Of a stretch of 64,000 bases of DNA, positions 37,619 through 46,846 are shown piece after piece. Position numbers and translations under genes: made by a program. The notes under the pieces are model-generated. The model saw only the letters and a program-made list of their open reading frames with translations. It was not told the origin of the DNA and did not search any database. Origin of the DNA: Bacteroidales bacterium (GTDB lineage: Bacteria > Bacteroidota > Bacteroidia > Bacteroidales > UBA1715); contig JAKSTZ010000010.1 of the NCBI GenBank assembly GCA_024402335.1, positions 1 through 64,000 on the forward strand. The letters run 5' to 3'. Positions within the stretch are counted from its first letter, which is position 1; every line of letters starts with the position of its first letter.

Positions 37619-40138
37619 CTAAATCCAACGAACATAAGAGAAATCTTGACGATATGGTAAATATTGGTTTGTAGGATACATTCTAATACCAAAGTTGAAA
37701 ATACCAGAACGGCTTGGAACTACAGTTATAGAATATACAGCTAAATTACCTTCCATTGATTCATTTTGTTCAGACAATACGAATTCAAAATTGATATCTT
37801 CAGGATTCAAGCCCTTCAAATCTACCTTCAAAGTACCATTGTACTTACCACCCAATTTGAATGATTCGTTTGGTTTTTCAACTTCTACTGATTCAACATA
37901 AATAGAATCCCATACTTCAGCAACTTTTTGTTTCCATGCTACTAATTCGTCTGCAACTTTGCAGTTGTCTTTTGTTAACATAGCATTACGTTCACCTAAC
38001 TTAGTATAGTATCTATCCTTGTAATCGTCGATCATACGTTTAGTTGTGAATTCAGGAGCGATTTCGGCGATACATTTTTTCATGTATTGGATCCATCCGT
38101 GAGGAATACCATCTTCTGCACGATTATAGAACAATGGAACGATTTCGTTTTCCAATGTTGCATAAATCATTTCAGAGTCAAGTTTGTTTTGCAAATCTTG
38201 ATTTTGGTATGTACGTTTTTCTGGCAATGCCCATCCAGCACCTTCACGGTAACCTTCGCACCACCAACCATCAAGCACACTGAAGTTCATTGCACCGTTC
38301 ATTACGGCCTTCATACCAGATGTACCAGAAGCTTCCAATGGACGTGTTGGAGTATTCATCCAAATATCTACACCTTGAACTAATTGTTTTGCAAGGTTCA
38401 TATCGTAGTTTTCCAAGAAAATAATCTTGCCCAAAAATTCTGGCAATTTCGAAATACGAACGATTTCCTTGATAATATCTTGTCCTGGTTTATCTGCTGG
38501 GTGAGCTTTACCTGCGAATACGAATTGTACAGGGTAATCAGGATTATTAACGATTTTGCTCAAACGTTCTAAGTTACTGAACAACAAGTAAGCACGTTTG
38601 TATGTAGCGAAACGACGAGCGAAACCGATTGTCAAAACGCTCTTATTCAATGTTTGGTGAACACGAACGATTTTCTTAGGATCTTCGAATTTTTCTGTCC
38701 ATGCTTTACGCAAAGATTCTTTTGCATACACTATCAAACGTTCACGTTGAGATTCTTTAATATCCCAAATTTTTTCATCTGGAACATCGAAAATCTTATT
38801 CCATAATGTTGCATTTGACATATCGCTCAAGAAACCTTCACCGAATGTTTCTTTGTGAAGTTTTTGCCATGCCTTTGATGTCCATGTTCCGTAGTGTACA
38901 CCATTAGTTACATAACCAATATGAGATTCTTCTACAGTATAACCTGGCCACAAATCTTTGAACATTTTCTTAGAAACTTCACCGTGAAGACGGCTTACAC
39001 CATTTACACCACAAGAAGTGCAGATAGCGAAGTTACTCATCGAGAAGAATTCACCCTTATTATCTGGATACATTCTACCCAAGTTCATAAATTCATTCCA
39101 GCTCAAGTTCAATCTTTCTGGGAATTGACCAAGATAAGTCATCATCATATCTTCAGGGAATGAATCGTGACCTGCAGGAACTGGAGTGTGAGTTGTATAA
39201 AGTGAAGAACCACGAACAATTTCCAATGCTTTAGGGAATGAATAATTTTCGTGTTTAATCAACTTGCGAAGACGTTCCAAGTTAATGAATGCAGCGTGAC
39301 CTTCGTTACAGTGGAACAATTCGCATTTTTCACCAACTGCTTCCAACAAACGAACACCACCAATACCAAGCAACATTTCTTGTTTCAAACGGTTTTCGTT
39401 GTTACCGCCATACAATGCGTGAGTACAGTTCTTATCGTCATCACGGTTTTCAGAAATGTCAGTATCCATCAAATACAATTTGATACGACCAACTTTCACT
39501 AACCATACTTGAGCATGCATCAAACGACCAGGCATACCAACTTGAATCATTACACGATTTCCGTTAGCATCCATTACTGGAGAGATTGGTAATTCTGATT
39601 GATTTTGAGGATTGTAGATTGCCAATTGTTCTCCATCGATAGACAAAGTCTGTTTGAAGTAACCATATTTATACAAGAAACCAACAGCAACCATGTTAGT
39701 GTTAGTATCACTTGCTTCTTTCAAATAGTCACCAGCCAAGATACCTAGACCACCAGAGAAGATCTTCAAAGAATCATCAAGACCATACTCCATACTGAAA
39801 TATGCAATACGAGGTGTTTTTGCATCTGGCTGAACAGCCATATAGTCGTTATATTTCTTTAATACAGCATTGTACTTGTTGATGAATGCTTGATCTTTCT
39901 CTAATTCTGCTAATCTATCTGCACTAATACCTTTAAGTACAGCGATAGGATTTTGAGTTTTTTGCCAAAGCTTAGAATCTATTTCTTGGAATAATTCCAT
40001 TGCTTCATAGTTCCAGCACCACCAAAGGTTGTTAGCCAATGTGCTCAATTCTTCCAAATTCTTTGGAAATGTTGATTGTACAATAACACTACGCCATTGA
40101 GGATCGTTGTGTCTGTTTTGGTTTAAATTTGCCGCCAT
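37619..40138 (-). CDS. glgP: Alpha-glucan phosphorylase (GT35)
   Basis: The enzyme releases glucose-1-phosphate from glycogen or maltodextrin with PLP as cofactor. The 839-aa protein has MAYFSMEYGLDDSL-like (RIAYFSMEYGLDDSLKIF) N-terminal sequence, GGLGILAGDYLKEASD in the active-site region, FHCNEGHAAFINLERL, and PTRPLEASGTSGMKAVMNGA with the PLP-region motif. It belongs to the shorter 'alpha-glucan family phosphorylase' branch rather than the E. coli GlgP/MalP branch. It is the last gene of the glycogen operon and ends in TAG. Confidence 0.93.
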   Translation of the reverse strand: MAANLNQNRHNDPQWRSVIVQSTFPKNLEELSTLANNLWWCWNYEAMELFQEIDSKLWQKTQNPIAVLKGISADRLAELEKDQAFINKYNAVLKKYNDYMAVQPDAKTPRIAYFSMEYGLDDSLKIFSGGLGILAGDYLKEASDTNTNMVAVGFLYKYGYFKQTLSIDGEQLAIYNPQNQSELPISPVMDANGNRVMIQVGMPGRLMHAQVWLVKVGRIKLYLMDTDISENRDDDKNCTHALYGGNNENRLKQEMLLGIGGVRLLEAVGEKCELFHCNEGHAAFINLERLRKLIKHENYSFPKALEIVRGSSLYTTHTPVPAGHDSFPEDMMMTYLGQFPERLNLSWNEFMNLGRMYPDNKGEFFSMSNFAICTSCGVNGVSRLHGEVSKKMFKDLWPGYTVEESHIGYVTNGVHYGTWTSKAWQKLHKETFGEGFLSDMSNATLWNKIFDVPDEKIWDIKESQRERLIVYAKESLRKAWTEKFEDPKKIVRVHQTLNKSVLTIGFARRFATYKRAYLLFSNLERLSKIVNNPDYPVQFVFAGKAHPADKPGQDIIKEIVRISKLPEFLGKIIFLENYDMNLAKQLVQGVDIWMNTPTRPLEASGTSGMKAVMNGAMNFSVLDGWWCEGYREGAGWALPEKRTYQNQDLQNKLDSEMIYATLENEIVPLFYNRAEDGIPHGWIQYMKKCIAEIAPEFTTKRMIDDYKDRYYTKLGERNAMLTKDNCKVADELVAWKQKVAEVWDSIYVESVEVEKPNESFKLGGKYNGTLKVDLKGLNPEDINFEFVLSEQNESMEGNLAVYSITVVPSRSGIFNFGIRMYPTNQYLPYRQDFSYVRWI

Positions 40139-40157
40139 TTAAAATATTGAATTTATA

Positions 40158-41552
40158 TTATTTTTTAGTAGTTTTCTTTTTTGTTGTAGTTTTCTTCGCT
40201 ACAGGTTTCTTTTCTGTTTTCTCAACTTTTTCTTTTTTCGCAGTTGTTTTCTTTGCAACTGGTTTCTTTTTAGTTGATTTTGCTTTCACATTCTCCAACT
40301 CTTTCAAAATTGCTGTATATTTTTCAATTTCAGCAGTTAATTCTTCTTGTGAAAGAGCTTCGTACTTCACTTCTACCGGTTGATTATTTACTCGTTCCGT
40401 AAAATCAGAAAGCACATTCATAAAGTTTATAAATGCTTCGTATGGAGTTTGGTATGGACTACGTTCTCTATCTTTGTTAAAGAACTTTGTTCCCATATAA
40501 CGCAAATTGTCTGCAACTTGTAATCTATTCCAATCAGAAAGTAATTGTTGGTTACCCGACATTCTTACCAATTTTTGTAAAGAATACATTGCATCGAATG
40601 CCTGTTTCTGCAAATTATTACCCAACCACGCCGACAAATCACGTTCTTCGTCAGCACAAGATGTATATTGAGGAACACTCAACACAGAAATTGGTTGAAA
40701 ATTTTTAACGACTTCCGAAGGTGTTGCAAATGCAATATTCTTATCTTTTACTATCATTGCTACAAATGCAGAGAAGAAATCAAAGATTCCTGTTTCTGCA
40801 CGATTTGAATCGCCAAATGTTTCATATTGGAAGAATAAATTTACCACATCTTCTTTTTCCAATGAAGATGTAATCCAACCTACATATTTATCTGCAGTTA
40901 AAGGCCATTCCGACCAGTTTTGATTAGCAAAACGCAAAGCGACATCATCTGTCAACTTATAATTACGCAACAAGACCTTCATACGTGGCTGTGCATCGTC
41001 ACAATACACGTAGTTTGGACTCTTCCAACCTAAAATTTGATCGGCTCCCTCTCCCATTATGGCTTGGAATCCTAAATCATATATTTTCTTTCCTAATTCA
41101 TCAGAATAAGCAAGACCGGTGTTATGGAAAACCTTTGGTTTTTGACCAAACAAAGCTTCTATTTTTTCCATATTAGCTTTTGTTTGCAATTCTAATTCTT
41201 CCTGATTTGCCACAGAAACCAAAGAATAAGAATCTGGTTCAGCAACAAATTCCACACAACCTGTCGCAGCCAATTGCTTAAAACTATTCAAAACTTCAGG
41301 TGTGTACATTTCGAATTGTTCAATTGCACTACCCGAGATAGAAAAACTTACTTTGAATGCTTTTTTATTCGCATGAATTAAAGAAAGCAACAAATTGTTC
41401 ATTGGAATGTAACAACGCTTTGCAATTGTCAACGCATTAGATCTATTAGTAAAATCATCATAATAATAGTGATCTTGACCTATATCGAAGAAACGGTATG
41501 ATCGCAACTGAAATGGTTGATGAACCGAAAAATGCAAACAAATGTTTTTCAT
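40158..41552 (-). CDS. GH57 alpha-amylase-family glycoside hydrolase
   Basis: The 464-aa protein starts MKNICLHFSVHQPFQ; the HQP is GH57 conserved motif 1. The N-terminal 330 residues form the (beta/alpha)7 barrel, with NTGLAYSDELGKKIYDLGF followed by QAIMGEGADQ. There is no signal peptide, so it acts on cytoplasmic glycogen. The last 40 residues are a lysine-rich tail with the block KKPVAKKTT occurring twice, resembling histone H1 tails; it is absent from the catalytic fold. It lies between the glycosyltransferase (3 bases) and the phosphorylase (19 bases). Alpha-1,4-glucan hydrolysis or branching/transfer is possible. Confidence 0.9.
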   Translation of the reverse strand: MKNICLHFSVHQPFQLRSYRFFDIGQDHYYYDDFTNRSNALTIAKRCYIPMNNLLLSLIHANKKAFKVSFSISGSAIEQFEMYTPEVLNSFKQLAATGCVEFVAEPDSYSLVSVANQEELELQTKANMEKIEALFGQKPKVFHNTGLAYSDELGKKIYDLGFQAIMGEGADQILGWKSPNYVYCDDAQPRMKVLLRNYKLTDDVALRFANQNWSEWPLTADKYVGWITSSLEKEDVVNLFFQYETFGDSNRAETGIFDFFSAFVAMIVKDKNIAFATPSEVVKNFQPISVLSVPQYTSCADEERDLSAWLGNNLQKQAFDAMYSLQKLVRMSGNQQLLSDWNRLQVADNLRYMGTKFFNKDRERSPYQTPYEAFINFMNVLSDFTERVNNQPVEVKYEALSQEELTAEIEKYTAILKELENVKAKSTKKKPVAKKTTAKKEKVEKTEKKPVAKKTTTKKKTTKK

Positions 41553-41555
41553 ATC

Positions 41556-42869
41556 TTATTTCCTTTCTGATAAATTCTTATACACTTCTTTAATTCGTTT
41601 GGCAGCATTGTCCCATTTTATGCTGTCAGCTTCTTTTTTGGCATTCTCCTTAAACATTTGTGGAAGAGCATCATACGAGATAATTCCATAAATAGCGTCT
41701 GCCATAGAATCCACATCCCAAAAGTCAACCTTAATAGCATGTTTTAATACTTCTGCCACACCCGATTGTTTAGAGATGATAACCGGTACATTCGAACGCA
41801 TTGCTTCTAGTGGAGAAATACCAAACGGTTCTGATACTGAAGGCATTACATACACATCACTGATTGACAACATGTGGATTACATCATCGCCACGCAAAAA
41901 TCCTGTAAAAAAGAAATTCTTAGAAATGCCTAATTCTGCCGCACGCCACATCATTTTCTCCAACATATCACCACTACCGGCCATAACAAATTTCACATTC
42001 TTTTTGCGTTGCAAAACTTTTGCAGCTGCTTCCAAGAAGTATTCTGGACCTTTTTGATATGTAATACGTCCCAAGAAAGTTACAATCTTGTCGCCTGAAA
42101 CTTTTTCAAAATGAAGGTTTTTCTTTGCTGAAATAGCTTCAACACCATTATATACTGTCGTAACTTTTGCCTCATCTACACCATAATGGTTTACAACCGT
42201 AGAACGAGTTAAATTACTTACAGTCAAAACCCTATCGGCATTATGCATACCACGACGTTCCATATCGTAAACTATTTGGTTTACATTCATACCACTACGG
42301 TCAAATTCTGTTGCGTGTACGTGCACAACCAATGGCTTACCAGAAACTCTTTTTGCTGCAATACCAGCATCATACGTCATCCAATCGTGAGCATGAATCA
42401 CATCAAAATCAAATTTTCGAGCGATTTCTTCTGCAATATATGCATAACTCTTAACTTCATTCATTAAGCCCCCGCCGTATCCACCACGAAGGTCTATAGT
42501 TCCTGTATCGGAAGTTGAATGAACTTTAAATTGTCTATCTACAGTTACACGATTATTAATCAAATCGTAGTATTCTTCTTCTGTAACATATGGCACTAAA
42601 TTCGCACCAATTGTTACATATTGGATATTTTTTTGATTTCTTTTTGAAGTTAATTCTTCGCCGAAATGGTATTGATTTATTTTAACGCGAATTGAACTTG
42701 CGCCAACCAACTGCATTTGACTTTGGTCTTCGTCACCATACGCACGAGGTACAACAAAAATAATATCAACTCCTTGACGAAGCATTGCCTTTGTCAATCC
42801 CAAACAAGCGGTTCCTAGACCTCCTGAAATATGTGGTGGAAATTCCCACCCGAACATCAACACTTTCAT
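41556..42869 (-). CDS. GT4/GT5-like glycosyltransferase (probable glycogen synthase)
   Basis: The 437-aa protein starts MKVLMFGWEFPPHISGGLGT, with the GGLG nucleotide-sugar motif typical of glycogen/starch synthases; an ATG two codons upstream (42875) is also possible. VIHAHDWMTYDAG lies in the N-terminal Rossmann domain. The C-terminal domain has GRITYQKGPEYFLEAA and MPSVSEPFGISPLEAM, where the E(x7)E pattern of retaining transferases is seen. Its place between debranching enzyme and GH57 points to glycogen synthesis with UDP- or ADP-glucose; the donor is not determined. The start is 10 bases downstream of the ancestral debranching-enzyme stop. Confidence 0.88.
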   Translation of the reverse strand: MKVLMFGWEFPPHISGGLGTACLGLTKAMLRQGVDIIFVVPRAYGDEDQSQMQLVGASSIRVKINQYHFGEELTSKRNQKNIQYVTIGANLVPYVTEEEYYDLINNRVTVDRQFKVHSTSDTGTIDLRGGYGGGLMNEVKSYAYIAEEIARKFDFDVIHAHDWMTYDAGIAAKRVSGKPLVVHVHATEFDRSGMNVNQIVYDMERRGMHNADRVLTVSNLTRSTVVNHYGVDEAKVTTVYNGVEAISAKKNLHFEKVSGDKIVTFLGRITYQKGPEYFLEAAAKVLQRKKNVKFVMAGSGDMLEKMMWRAAELGISKNFFFTGFLRGDDVIHMLSISDVYVMPSVSEPFGISPLEAMRSNVPVIISKQSGVAEVLKHAIKVDFWDVDSMADAIYGIISYDALPQMFKENAKKEADSIKWDNAAKRIKEVYKNLSERK

Positions 42870-42879
42870 AGTCATCAAT

Positions 42880-43077
42880 TTATTTTTGTTCTTCTGCCTC
42901 AAAATTTTGAATCAACTTACATATACGTAGAGCAGCACCAACCGACCATGCTTGAGAAATAGAACCTCTTGGAGTATATGGAGGATTTCCGTCAAACACT
43001 TCACCTATAGTTCCTAAACCATATTCACGAACCAATGTCTCCAAATCGCCATAAATACGTTTTATTTCGGCAACACC
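42880..43077 (-). pseudogene. C-terminal remnant of the debranching enzyme, downstream of an in-frame TAG
   Basis: Directly after the TAG at 43078-43080 the same frame stays open for 65 codons to TAA at 42880-42882. It reads GVAEIKRIYGDLETLVREYG, LGTIGEVFDGNPPYTPRGS, then ISQAWSVGAALRICKLI. The block GEVFDGNPPYTPRGSISQAW is the conserved end of amylo-alpha-1,6-glucosidases. So this is the true C-terminus of the upstream gene, cut off by a single nonsense codon, not a separate gene. Its TAA lies a few bases before the glycosyltransferase start, as expected for the intact operon. Confidence 0.9.
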
Positions 43078-44826
43078 CTAACGACCATGTAGTTTCAAAT
43101 AAGCTTCTGCATACGGCGCCAACAACCACATCAAAACGCCACCATTGTGGTACGCATAATCACGTTCTTCTATAGTTCCTGTGATTGTTCCTACATAATT
43201 CTGACTTTTAGGAGACAATGTACGAATACCGCAAGGTGCTAGCAATTCTTTTCGCACATGTTCCAAAATAGAATGACGTTTTTCATCTTCAAGTGGAGAG
43301 AATGGCAACGATGCACCAAAAATCTGACTTGGACGCATAGAAAAATCCTTATAGTCATTTACACAGAAGTCTGCTAAATAACCATGTTCGTCATCCCAAA
43401 ACATTTCGTCAAAAGATTTTTCGATTTTCGCAGGAATATCTTTCCATTTATCTTGGAAAGATTTCTTTGTAATTAATTCCAATGCAAAACAAATCGCATT
43501 GTACCACAAAGCATTCACTTCTACAACATATCCCCAACGTTTTACAACAGGCACGCCGTTTACCTTGGCATCAACCCACGTAAGTGCTTTGTTTTCGTCT
43601 GGCAAATACAACAAACCATTATCATGCATAATGACATTTCCGTTTTCACCAGACATATATGTATTCAGAATCTCTTCTACTTTTTTCTGATACAATTTTC
43701 TCGTCAATGCAACATCTTTGGTATTCCAATTGAACTGTTGTACTGAACGAATATACCATAAAGCAGTATCAATAGACTCCGTATTCGTATGTTCTATATT
43801 TCCTTTATTCTTGTACACATAGCCATCGATATCGTTAGACATAGTGTCAAGAACAGCACGACAAGTATCCCAATCACCTTGAGCTAAAGTCAAACCAGGA
43901 AGCGAGACCAAGCTGTCTCGTCCCCACAACCCTGTCCATGGGAAGCTGGCAATAACTTCACATCCTTTAGGAGAACGATACATAAACTGACGAGCCGCAT
44001 GACGAAGACATTCTTCGAAATTACTTTGTACATCACGACCTTTTGTTTCCTTTTCGAACATTCCTTTTAATGTTGTTGTTTTTATTGGTTTTAATCCCGC
44101 AGAAAACACAACACTCTCTCCTTCTTTTAAGGTTACTTCGAAAAAGCCTGGAGTAAATAAATCTTCAGAACATTCATATCCACGTTCACTTTCTCTATCG
44201 TATGTAAAATTACGATACCAGTCTGGTGCAGATACAAATTCGTTCTTTTTAGACAACTGCATATTTACAGTTGGAAAGTATTCGTACAAACAATTCGAGA
44301 TACCATTTTCTATCACAAGATGTCTTGTATTAGCACCAGTATTTGCATGAGTCAATTCATGAACTTTTCGGAAAGCCAAAAATGGACGCAACTGTAATGT
44401 CGCAGGCATAGTTGAGCTCAATACAGTATAACGAATCAAGAAACGTTCATCATTGTCAACTAAAACCATTTCTTTTTGCAAAACCAAACCTCCAACACGG
44501 AACACTACCGTTGTTACCGGCGAGTTTTTGTATGACTCAATATACTTATAACCTGTTGGATAAATATCATTTCCAAACTTGTGTGTAGCTAACTGGAATG
44601 GCGTTTTTTCAACAATCACAGTTTCGTCTAACGAAGACAATAACACATAGTTTTCACCATCTATTTCTTTAATAGGACAAACCAATAAACCATGATACTT
44701 TCTTGTATTACAGTTTACAATAGTCGAGTTTGCATACGAACCTGCTTTATTCGTGCGTAAGAATTCACACTGTAGAGAAGTCTGCAAGTTCGTCACTTGT
44801 TGGCGGGAAAATTCTAAATACTCCAT
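43078..44826 (-). CDS. Glycogen debranching enzyme (amylo-alpha-1,6-glucosidase), truncated by TAG
   Basis: The ORF encodes 582 aa; with the downstream remnant the ancestral protein would be about 648 aa, the usual length of the Bacteroidetes enzyme. Residues 15-250 form the N-terminal glucan-binding domain (LRTNKAGSYANSTIVNCNTR, KYHGLLV). Residues 280-582 form the (alpha/alpha)6 GH133-type catalytic domain with ASFPWTGLWGRDSLVSLPGL, EHTNTESIDTALWYIRSVQQ and RDYAYHNGGVLMWLLAPYAE. The stop follows LKLHGR and removes the last two helices of the toroid. That would probably destabilise the protein. TAG is used as a normal stop elsewhere here (for example glgP), so recoding is unlikely. It is the first gene of the operon. 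Confidence 0.88.
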   Translation of the reverse strand: MEYLEFSRQQVTNLQTSLQCEFLRTNKAGSYANSTIVNCNTRKYHGLLVCPIKEIDGENYVLLSSLDETVIVEKTPFQLATHKFGNDIYPTGYKYIESYKNSPVTTVVFRVGGLVLQKEMVLVDNDERFLIRYTVLSSTMPATLQLRPFLAFRKVHELTHANTGANTRHLVIENGISNCLYEYFPTVNMQLSKKNEFVSAPDWYRNFTYDRESERGYECSEDLFTPGFFEVTLKEGESVVFSAGLKPIKTTTLKGMFEKETKGRDVQSNFEECLRHAARQFMYRSPKGCEVIASFPWTGLWGRDSLVSLPGLTLAQGDWDTCRAVLDTMSNDIDGYVYKNKGNIEHTNTESIDTALWYIRSVQQFNWNTKDVALTRKLYQKKVEEILNTYMSGENGNVIMHDNGLLYLPDENKALTWVDAKVNGVPVVKRWGYVVEVNALWYNAICFALELITKKSFQDKWKDIPAKIEKSFDEMFWDDEHGYLADFCVNDYKDFSMRPSQIFGASLPFSPLEDEKRHSILEHVRKELLAPCGIRTLSPKSQNYVGTITGTIEERDYAYHNGGVLMWLLAPYAEAYLKLHGR

Positions 44827-44855
44827 TTATCAAAAGGTTCTTATTCAGTCCGTTG

Positions 44856-44863
44856 CAAAACTA
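44856..44863 (-). promoter_or_regulatory. -7 promoter element of the glycogen operon
   Basis: Minus-strand TAGTTTTG fits TAnnTTTG, 29 bases before the debranching-enzyme ATG at 44826. Confidence 0.6.
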
Positions 44864-44959
44864 AAAAAATTATTTGCAAAAAACACGATAAAAAAAGACA
44901 AAATCGAGTTATTGTTACTCAAACAAACTTTTTTCAATGAAAAACTGTATCAAAAACCA

Positions 44960-45802
44960 CTAATCAGCTATTTTCTCACCTTTTTTGTTTATATAAAACT
45001 TCTCATCATCCTTTACGACAAAAGCAATTCCTTTATAGAAATTTTCGGCGAAATCAAATTGAGGTGAAATGACAAAACTTCCGTTTTTATTTATGTACCC
45101 CCATTTGCCATCTTTTTTTACCGCCGCCAATCCTTCATTAAAAATAAAGGCTTCTTCAAATTGGCATCCGATTGTAATGTTTCCTACGGTATCAACATAC
45201 CCCCAAGTTCCACCTCGTTCAGCCAAGGCAAGTCCATTTTCTCCAAATGGTCCTAAACAATCAAACCTACAAGGAACCACAAAATTGCCACGAAGATTTA
45301 TATAACCATATTTTCCATTCTGACAAACCATTGCCAAGCCATCCACGTACGGAGAAGCCATGTCGTAGCGACATTTTACAACATAGTCACCATATATTGA
45401 TATCCATCCCCATTTCCCATTTCTTTTTACCATAGCTCGTTCATATCGAGGATCAAAAGATTTTGCATCATCAAAATAGAAATAGATTTTTACAGTACCT
45501 GTACTATCGATATATCCATATCTACCATCTTTTTTCACACAAGCCAAGCCAAAACTAAAATAATCGGCATGTTCATATTGCGGCGCAATAACCACACGAC
45601 CTTTTTTATTCACATATCCCCACTTACCTTCCGGTTGATCGGCAGACTGTTGATCATAAAACGTCAAAATATCTCCATACTCTCCTTCATAGACCAACAA
45701 GCCATCGGTAGAAACGACAGGTCGAAGTTCTTGCGAAAAAGAAAAAGAACTTAACAAAACAAATAATATAGCAATTAGTATTCCCAAAATTGTTTTTTGC
45801 AA
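44960..45802 (-). CDS. WG-repeat secreted protein
   Basis: The protein has at least six WG repeats of about 45 residues. Typical cores are GKWGYVNKKGRVVIAPQYEH, DGRYGYIDSTGTVKIYF, NGKWGWISIYGDYVVKCRYD, NGKYGYINLRGNFVVPCRFD, GTWGYVDTVGNITIG, and DGKWGYINKNGSFVISPQFD. WG repeats form a beta-structured scaffold of unclear role. A hydrophobic signal peptide (ILGILIAILFVLLSSFSFSQ) precedes them. There is no in-frame ATG before the signal peptide. I place the start at the TTG at 45802 (about 280 aa); a GTG at 45811 or a TTG at 45841 is also possible. It is divergent from xerD. Confidence 0.8.
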   Translation of the reverse strand: MQKTILGILIAILFVLLSSFSFSQELRPVVSTDGLLVYEGEYGDILTFYDQQSADQPEGKWGYVNKKGRVVIAPQYEHADYFSFGLACVKKDGRYGYIDSTGTVKIYFYFDDAKSFDPRYERAMVKRNGKWGWISIYGDYVVKCRYDMASPYVDGLAMVCQNGKYGYINLRGNFVVPCRFDCLGPFGENGLALAERGGTWGYVDTVGNITIGCQFEEAFIFNEGLAAVKKDGKWGYINKNGSFVISPQFDFAENFYKGIAFVVKDDEKFYINKKGEKIAD

Positions 45803-45873
45803 ATATATCACATATTTAAGCCGAACTTCGTTGAATATCAATATAAAAAGTTGTTTTTAATCCGTTTCTCCAT

Positions 45874-45881
45874 TATTTTTG
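45874..45881 (+). promoter_or_regulatory. -7 promoter element of xerD
   Basis: TATTTTTG fits TAnnTTTG exactly, 17 bases before the ATG at 45899. It supports 45899 as the start rather than an upstream codon at 45797. Confidence 0.6.
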
Positions 45882-45898
45882 TTACTAAAATTAGCACT

Positions 45899-46801
45899 AT
45901 GGAATGGGAAAAATGCATTCATGATTTTAAGTTATATTTAAAGTTAGAGAAATCTCTTTCGAGCAATAGTGTTGAAGCATACGAACATGATGTTCGAAAA
46001 CTACAAGAGTTTTGCATCGCAACAGACTTCAAAGGCGGTCCTGACAAAATCACTCTTGACGATCTGCATGAATTTGTATATTGGCTAAACCATCTTGACT
46101 CAGTCGTATGCGAACGCTCACAAGCACGCATAATTTCAGGAATAAAGAATTTCTTTTCATACCTTCAGATTGACGACATTATCGAAGCCGACCCTACCGA
46201 TTTGTTGGAAGCGCCAAGAATGCCGAAGAAATTACCAGTTTACCTTTCCATACAAGAAATCGATGCCATCATAAACGTGATAGACGTAAGCAAACCCGAA
46301 GGCCATAGAAATAGAGCCATGCTCGAAACTCTATATAGTTGCGGTTTACGTGTTAGTGAACTTGTAAACCTACAAATACACAACTTATTCTTCAACGATG
46401 GTTTTATTCGTGTTGTTGGAAAAGGAGACAAAGAACGCCTGGTACCTATCAGCGACAAGGCTATACATGAAATACAAGATTATTTAGAATGGCGTTGCCA
46501 TCTAACTATACCGGAATCCGAAAAAGATTACTTATTCTTAAATAGACGTGGGAAACACCTTACACGAGTGATGGTTTTTCTTATCATAAAAGAAGCAGCA
46601 AAAGAAGCCGGCATTACGAAGAACATAAGTCCACATACATTTAGACACTCATTCGCAACACATTTAGTCAATGGAGGTGCTGACTTACGGAGCGTGCAAG
46701 AGATGCTCGGACACGAATCCATAACGACGACTGAATTGTACACACACTTGGACAAACAACATTTACACGAAACAATAATGTTGTTTCACCCACGGAAATA
46801 A
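45899..46801 (+). CDS. xerD: Site-specific tyrosine recombinase XerD
   Basis: XerD resolves chromosome dimers at dif with XerC at cell division. The 300-aa protein has an N-terminal SAM-like core-binding domain (DFKLYLKLEKSLSSNSVEAY) and a catalytic domain with all active residues: Arg in YSCGLRVSEL, Lys in GKGDKERLVP, HTFRHSFATH with His and Arg, LGH, and Tyr in TTELYTHLD. The length equals the standard XerD. No mobile-element context surrounds it, so it is most likely the housekeeping recombinase, although XerC cannot be fully excluded. Confidence 0.92.
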   Translation: MEWEKCIHDFKLYLKLEKSLSSNSVEAYEHDVRKLQEFCIATDFKGGPDKITLDDLHEFVYWLNHLDSVVCERSQARIISGIKNFFSYLQIDDIIEADPTDLLEAPRMPKKLPVYLSIQEIDAIINVIDVSKPEGHRNRAMLETLYSCGLRVSELVNLQIHNLFFNDGFIRVVGKGDKERLVPISDKAIHEIQDYLEWRCHLTIPESEKDYLFLNRRGKHLTRVMVFLIIKEAAKEAGITKNISPHTFRHSFATHLVNGGADLRSVQEMLGHESITTTELYTHLDKQHLHETIMLFHPRK

Positions 46802-46802
46802 A

Positions 46803-46830
46803 AAAGGCGGAAAAAATCCGCCTCTTTTAC
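46803..46830. terminator. Bidirectional terminator after xerD
   Basis: GGCGGA and TCCGCC pair around a short AAAAA loop, with A run before and T run after. It serves xerD on the plus strand and the convergent 137-aa gene on the minus strand. Confidence 0.85.
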
Positions 46831-46846
46831 TAAACAAAATTTCTTA

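Noticed and set aside
42876-42902. Longer N-terminus for the glycosyltransferase up to 42902
   Set aside because: It would overlap the ancestral stop of the debranching gene and the extra residues (RQKNKNK) are not family-like.
43078-43080. TAG read as an amino acid (genetic code change)
   Set aside because: TAG ends other genes normally in this window (for example at 37619 and 11281), so a general reassignment does not fit.
45899-46801. Integrase of a mobile element instead of XerD
   Set aside because: The length and motifs are those of chromosomal XerD, with no attachment-site duplication or cargo genes next to it and own promoter and terminator.
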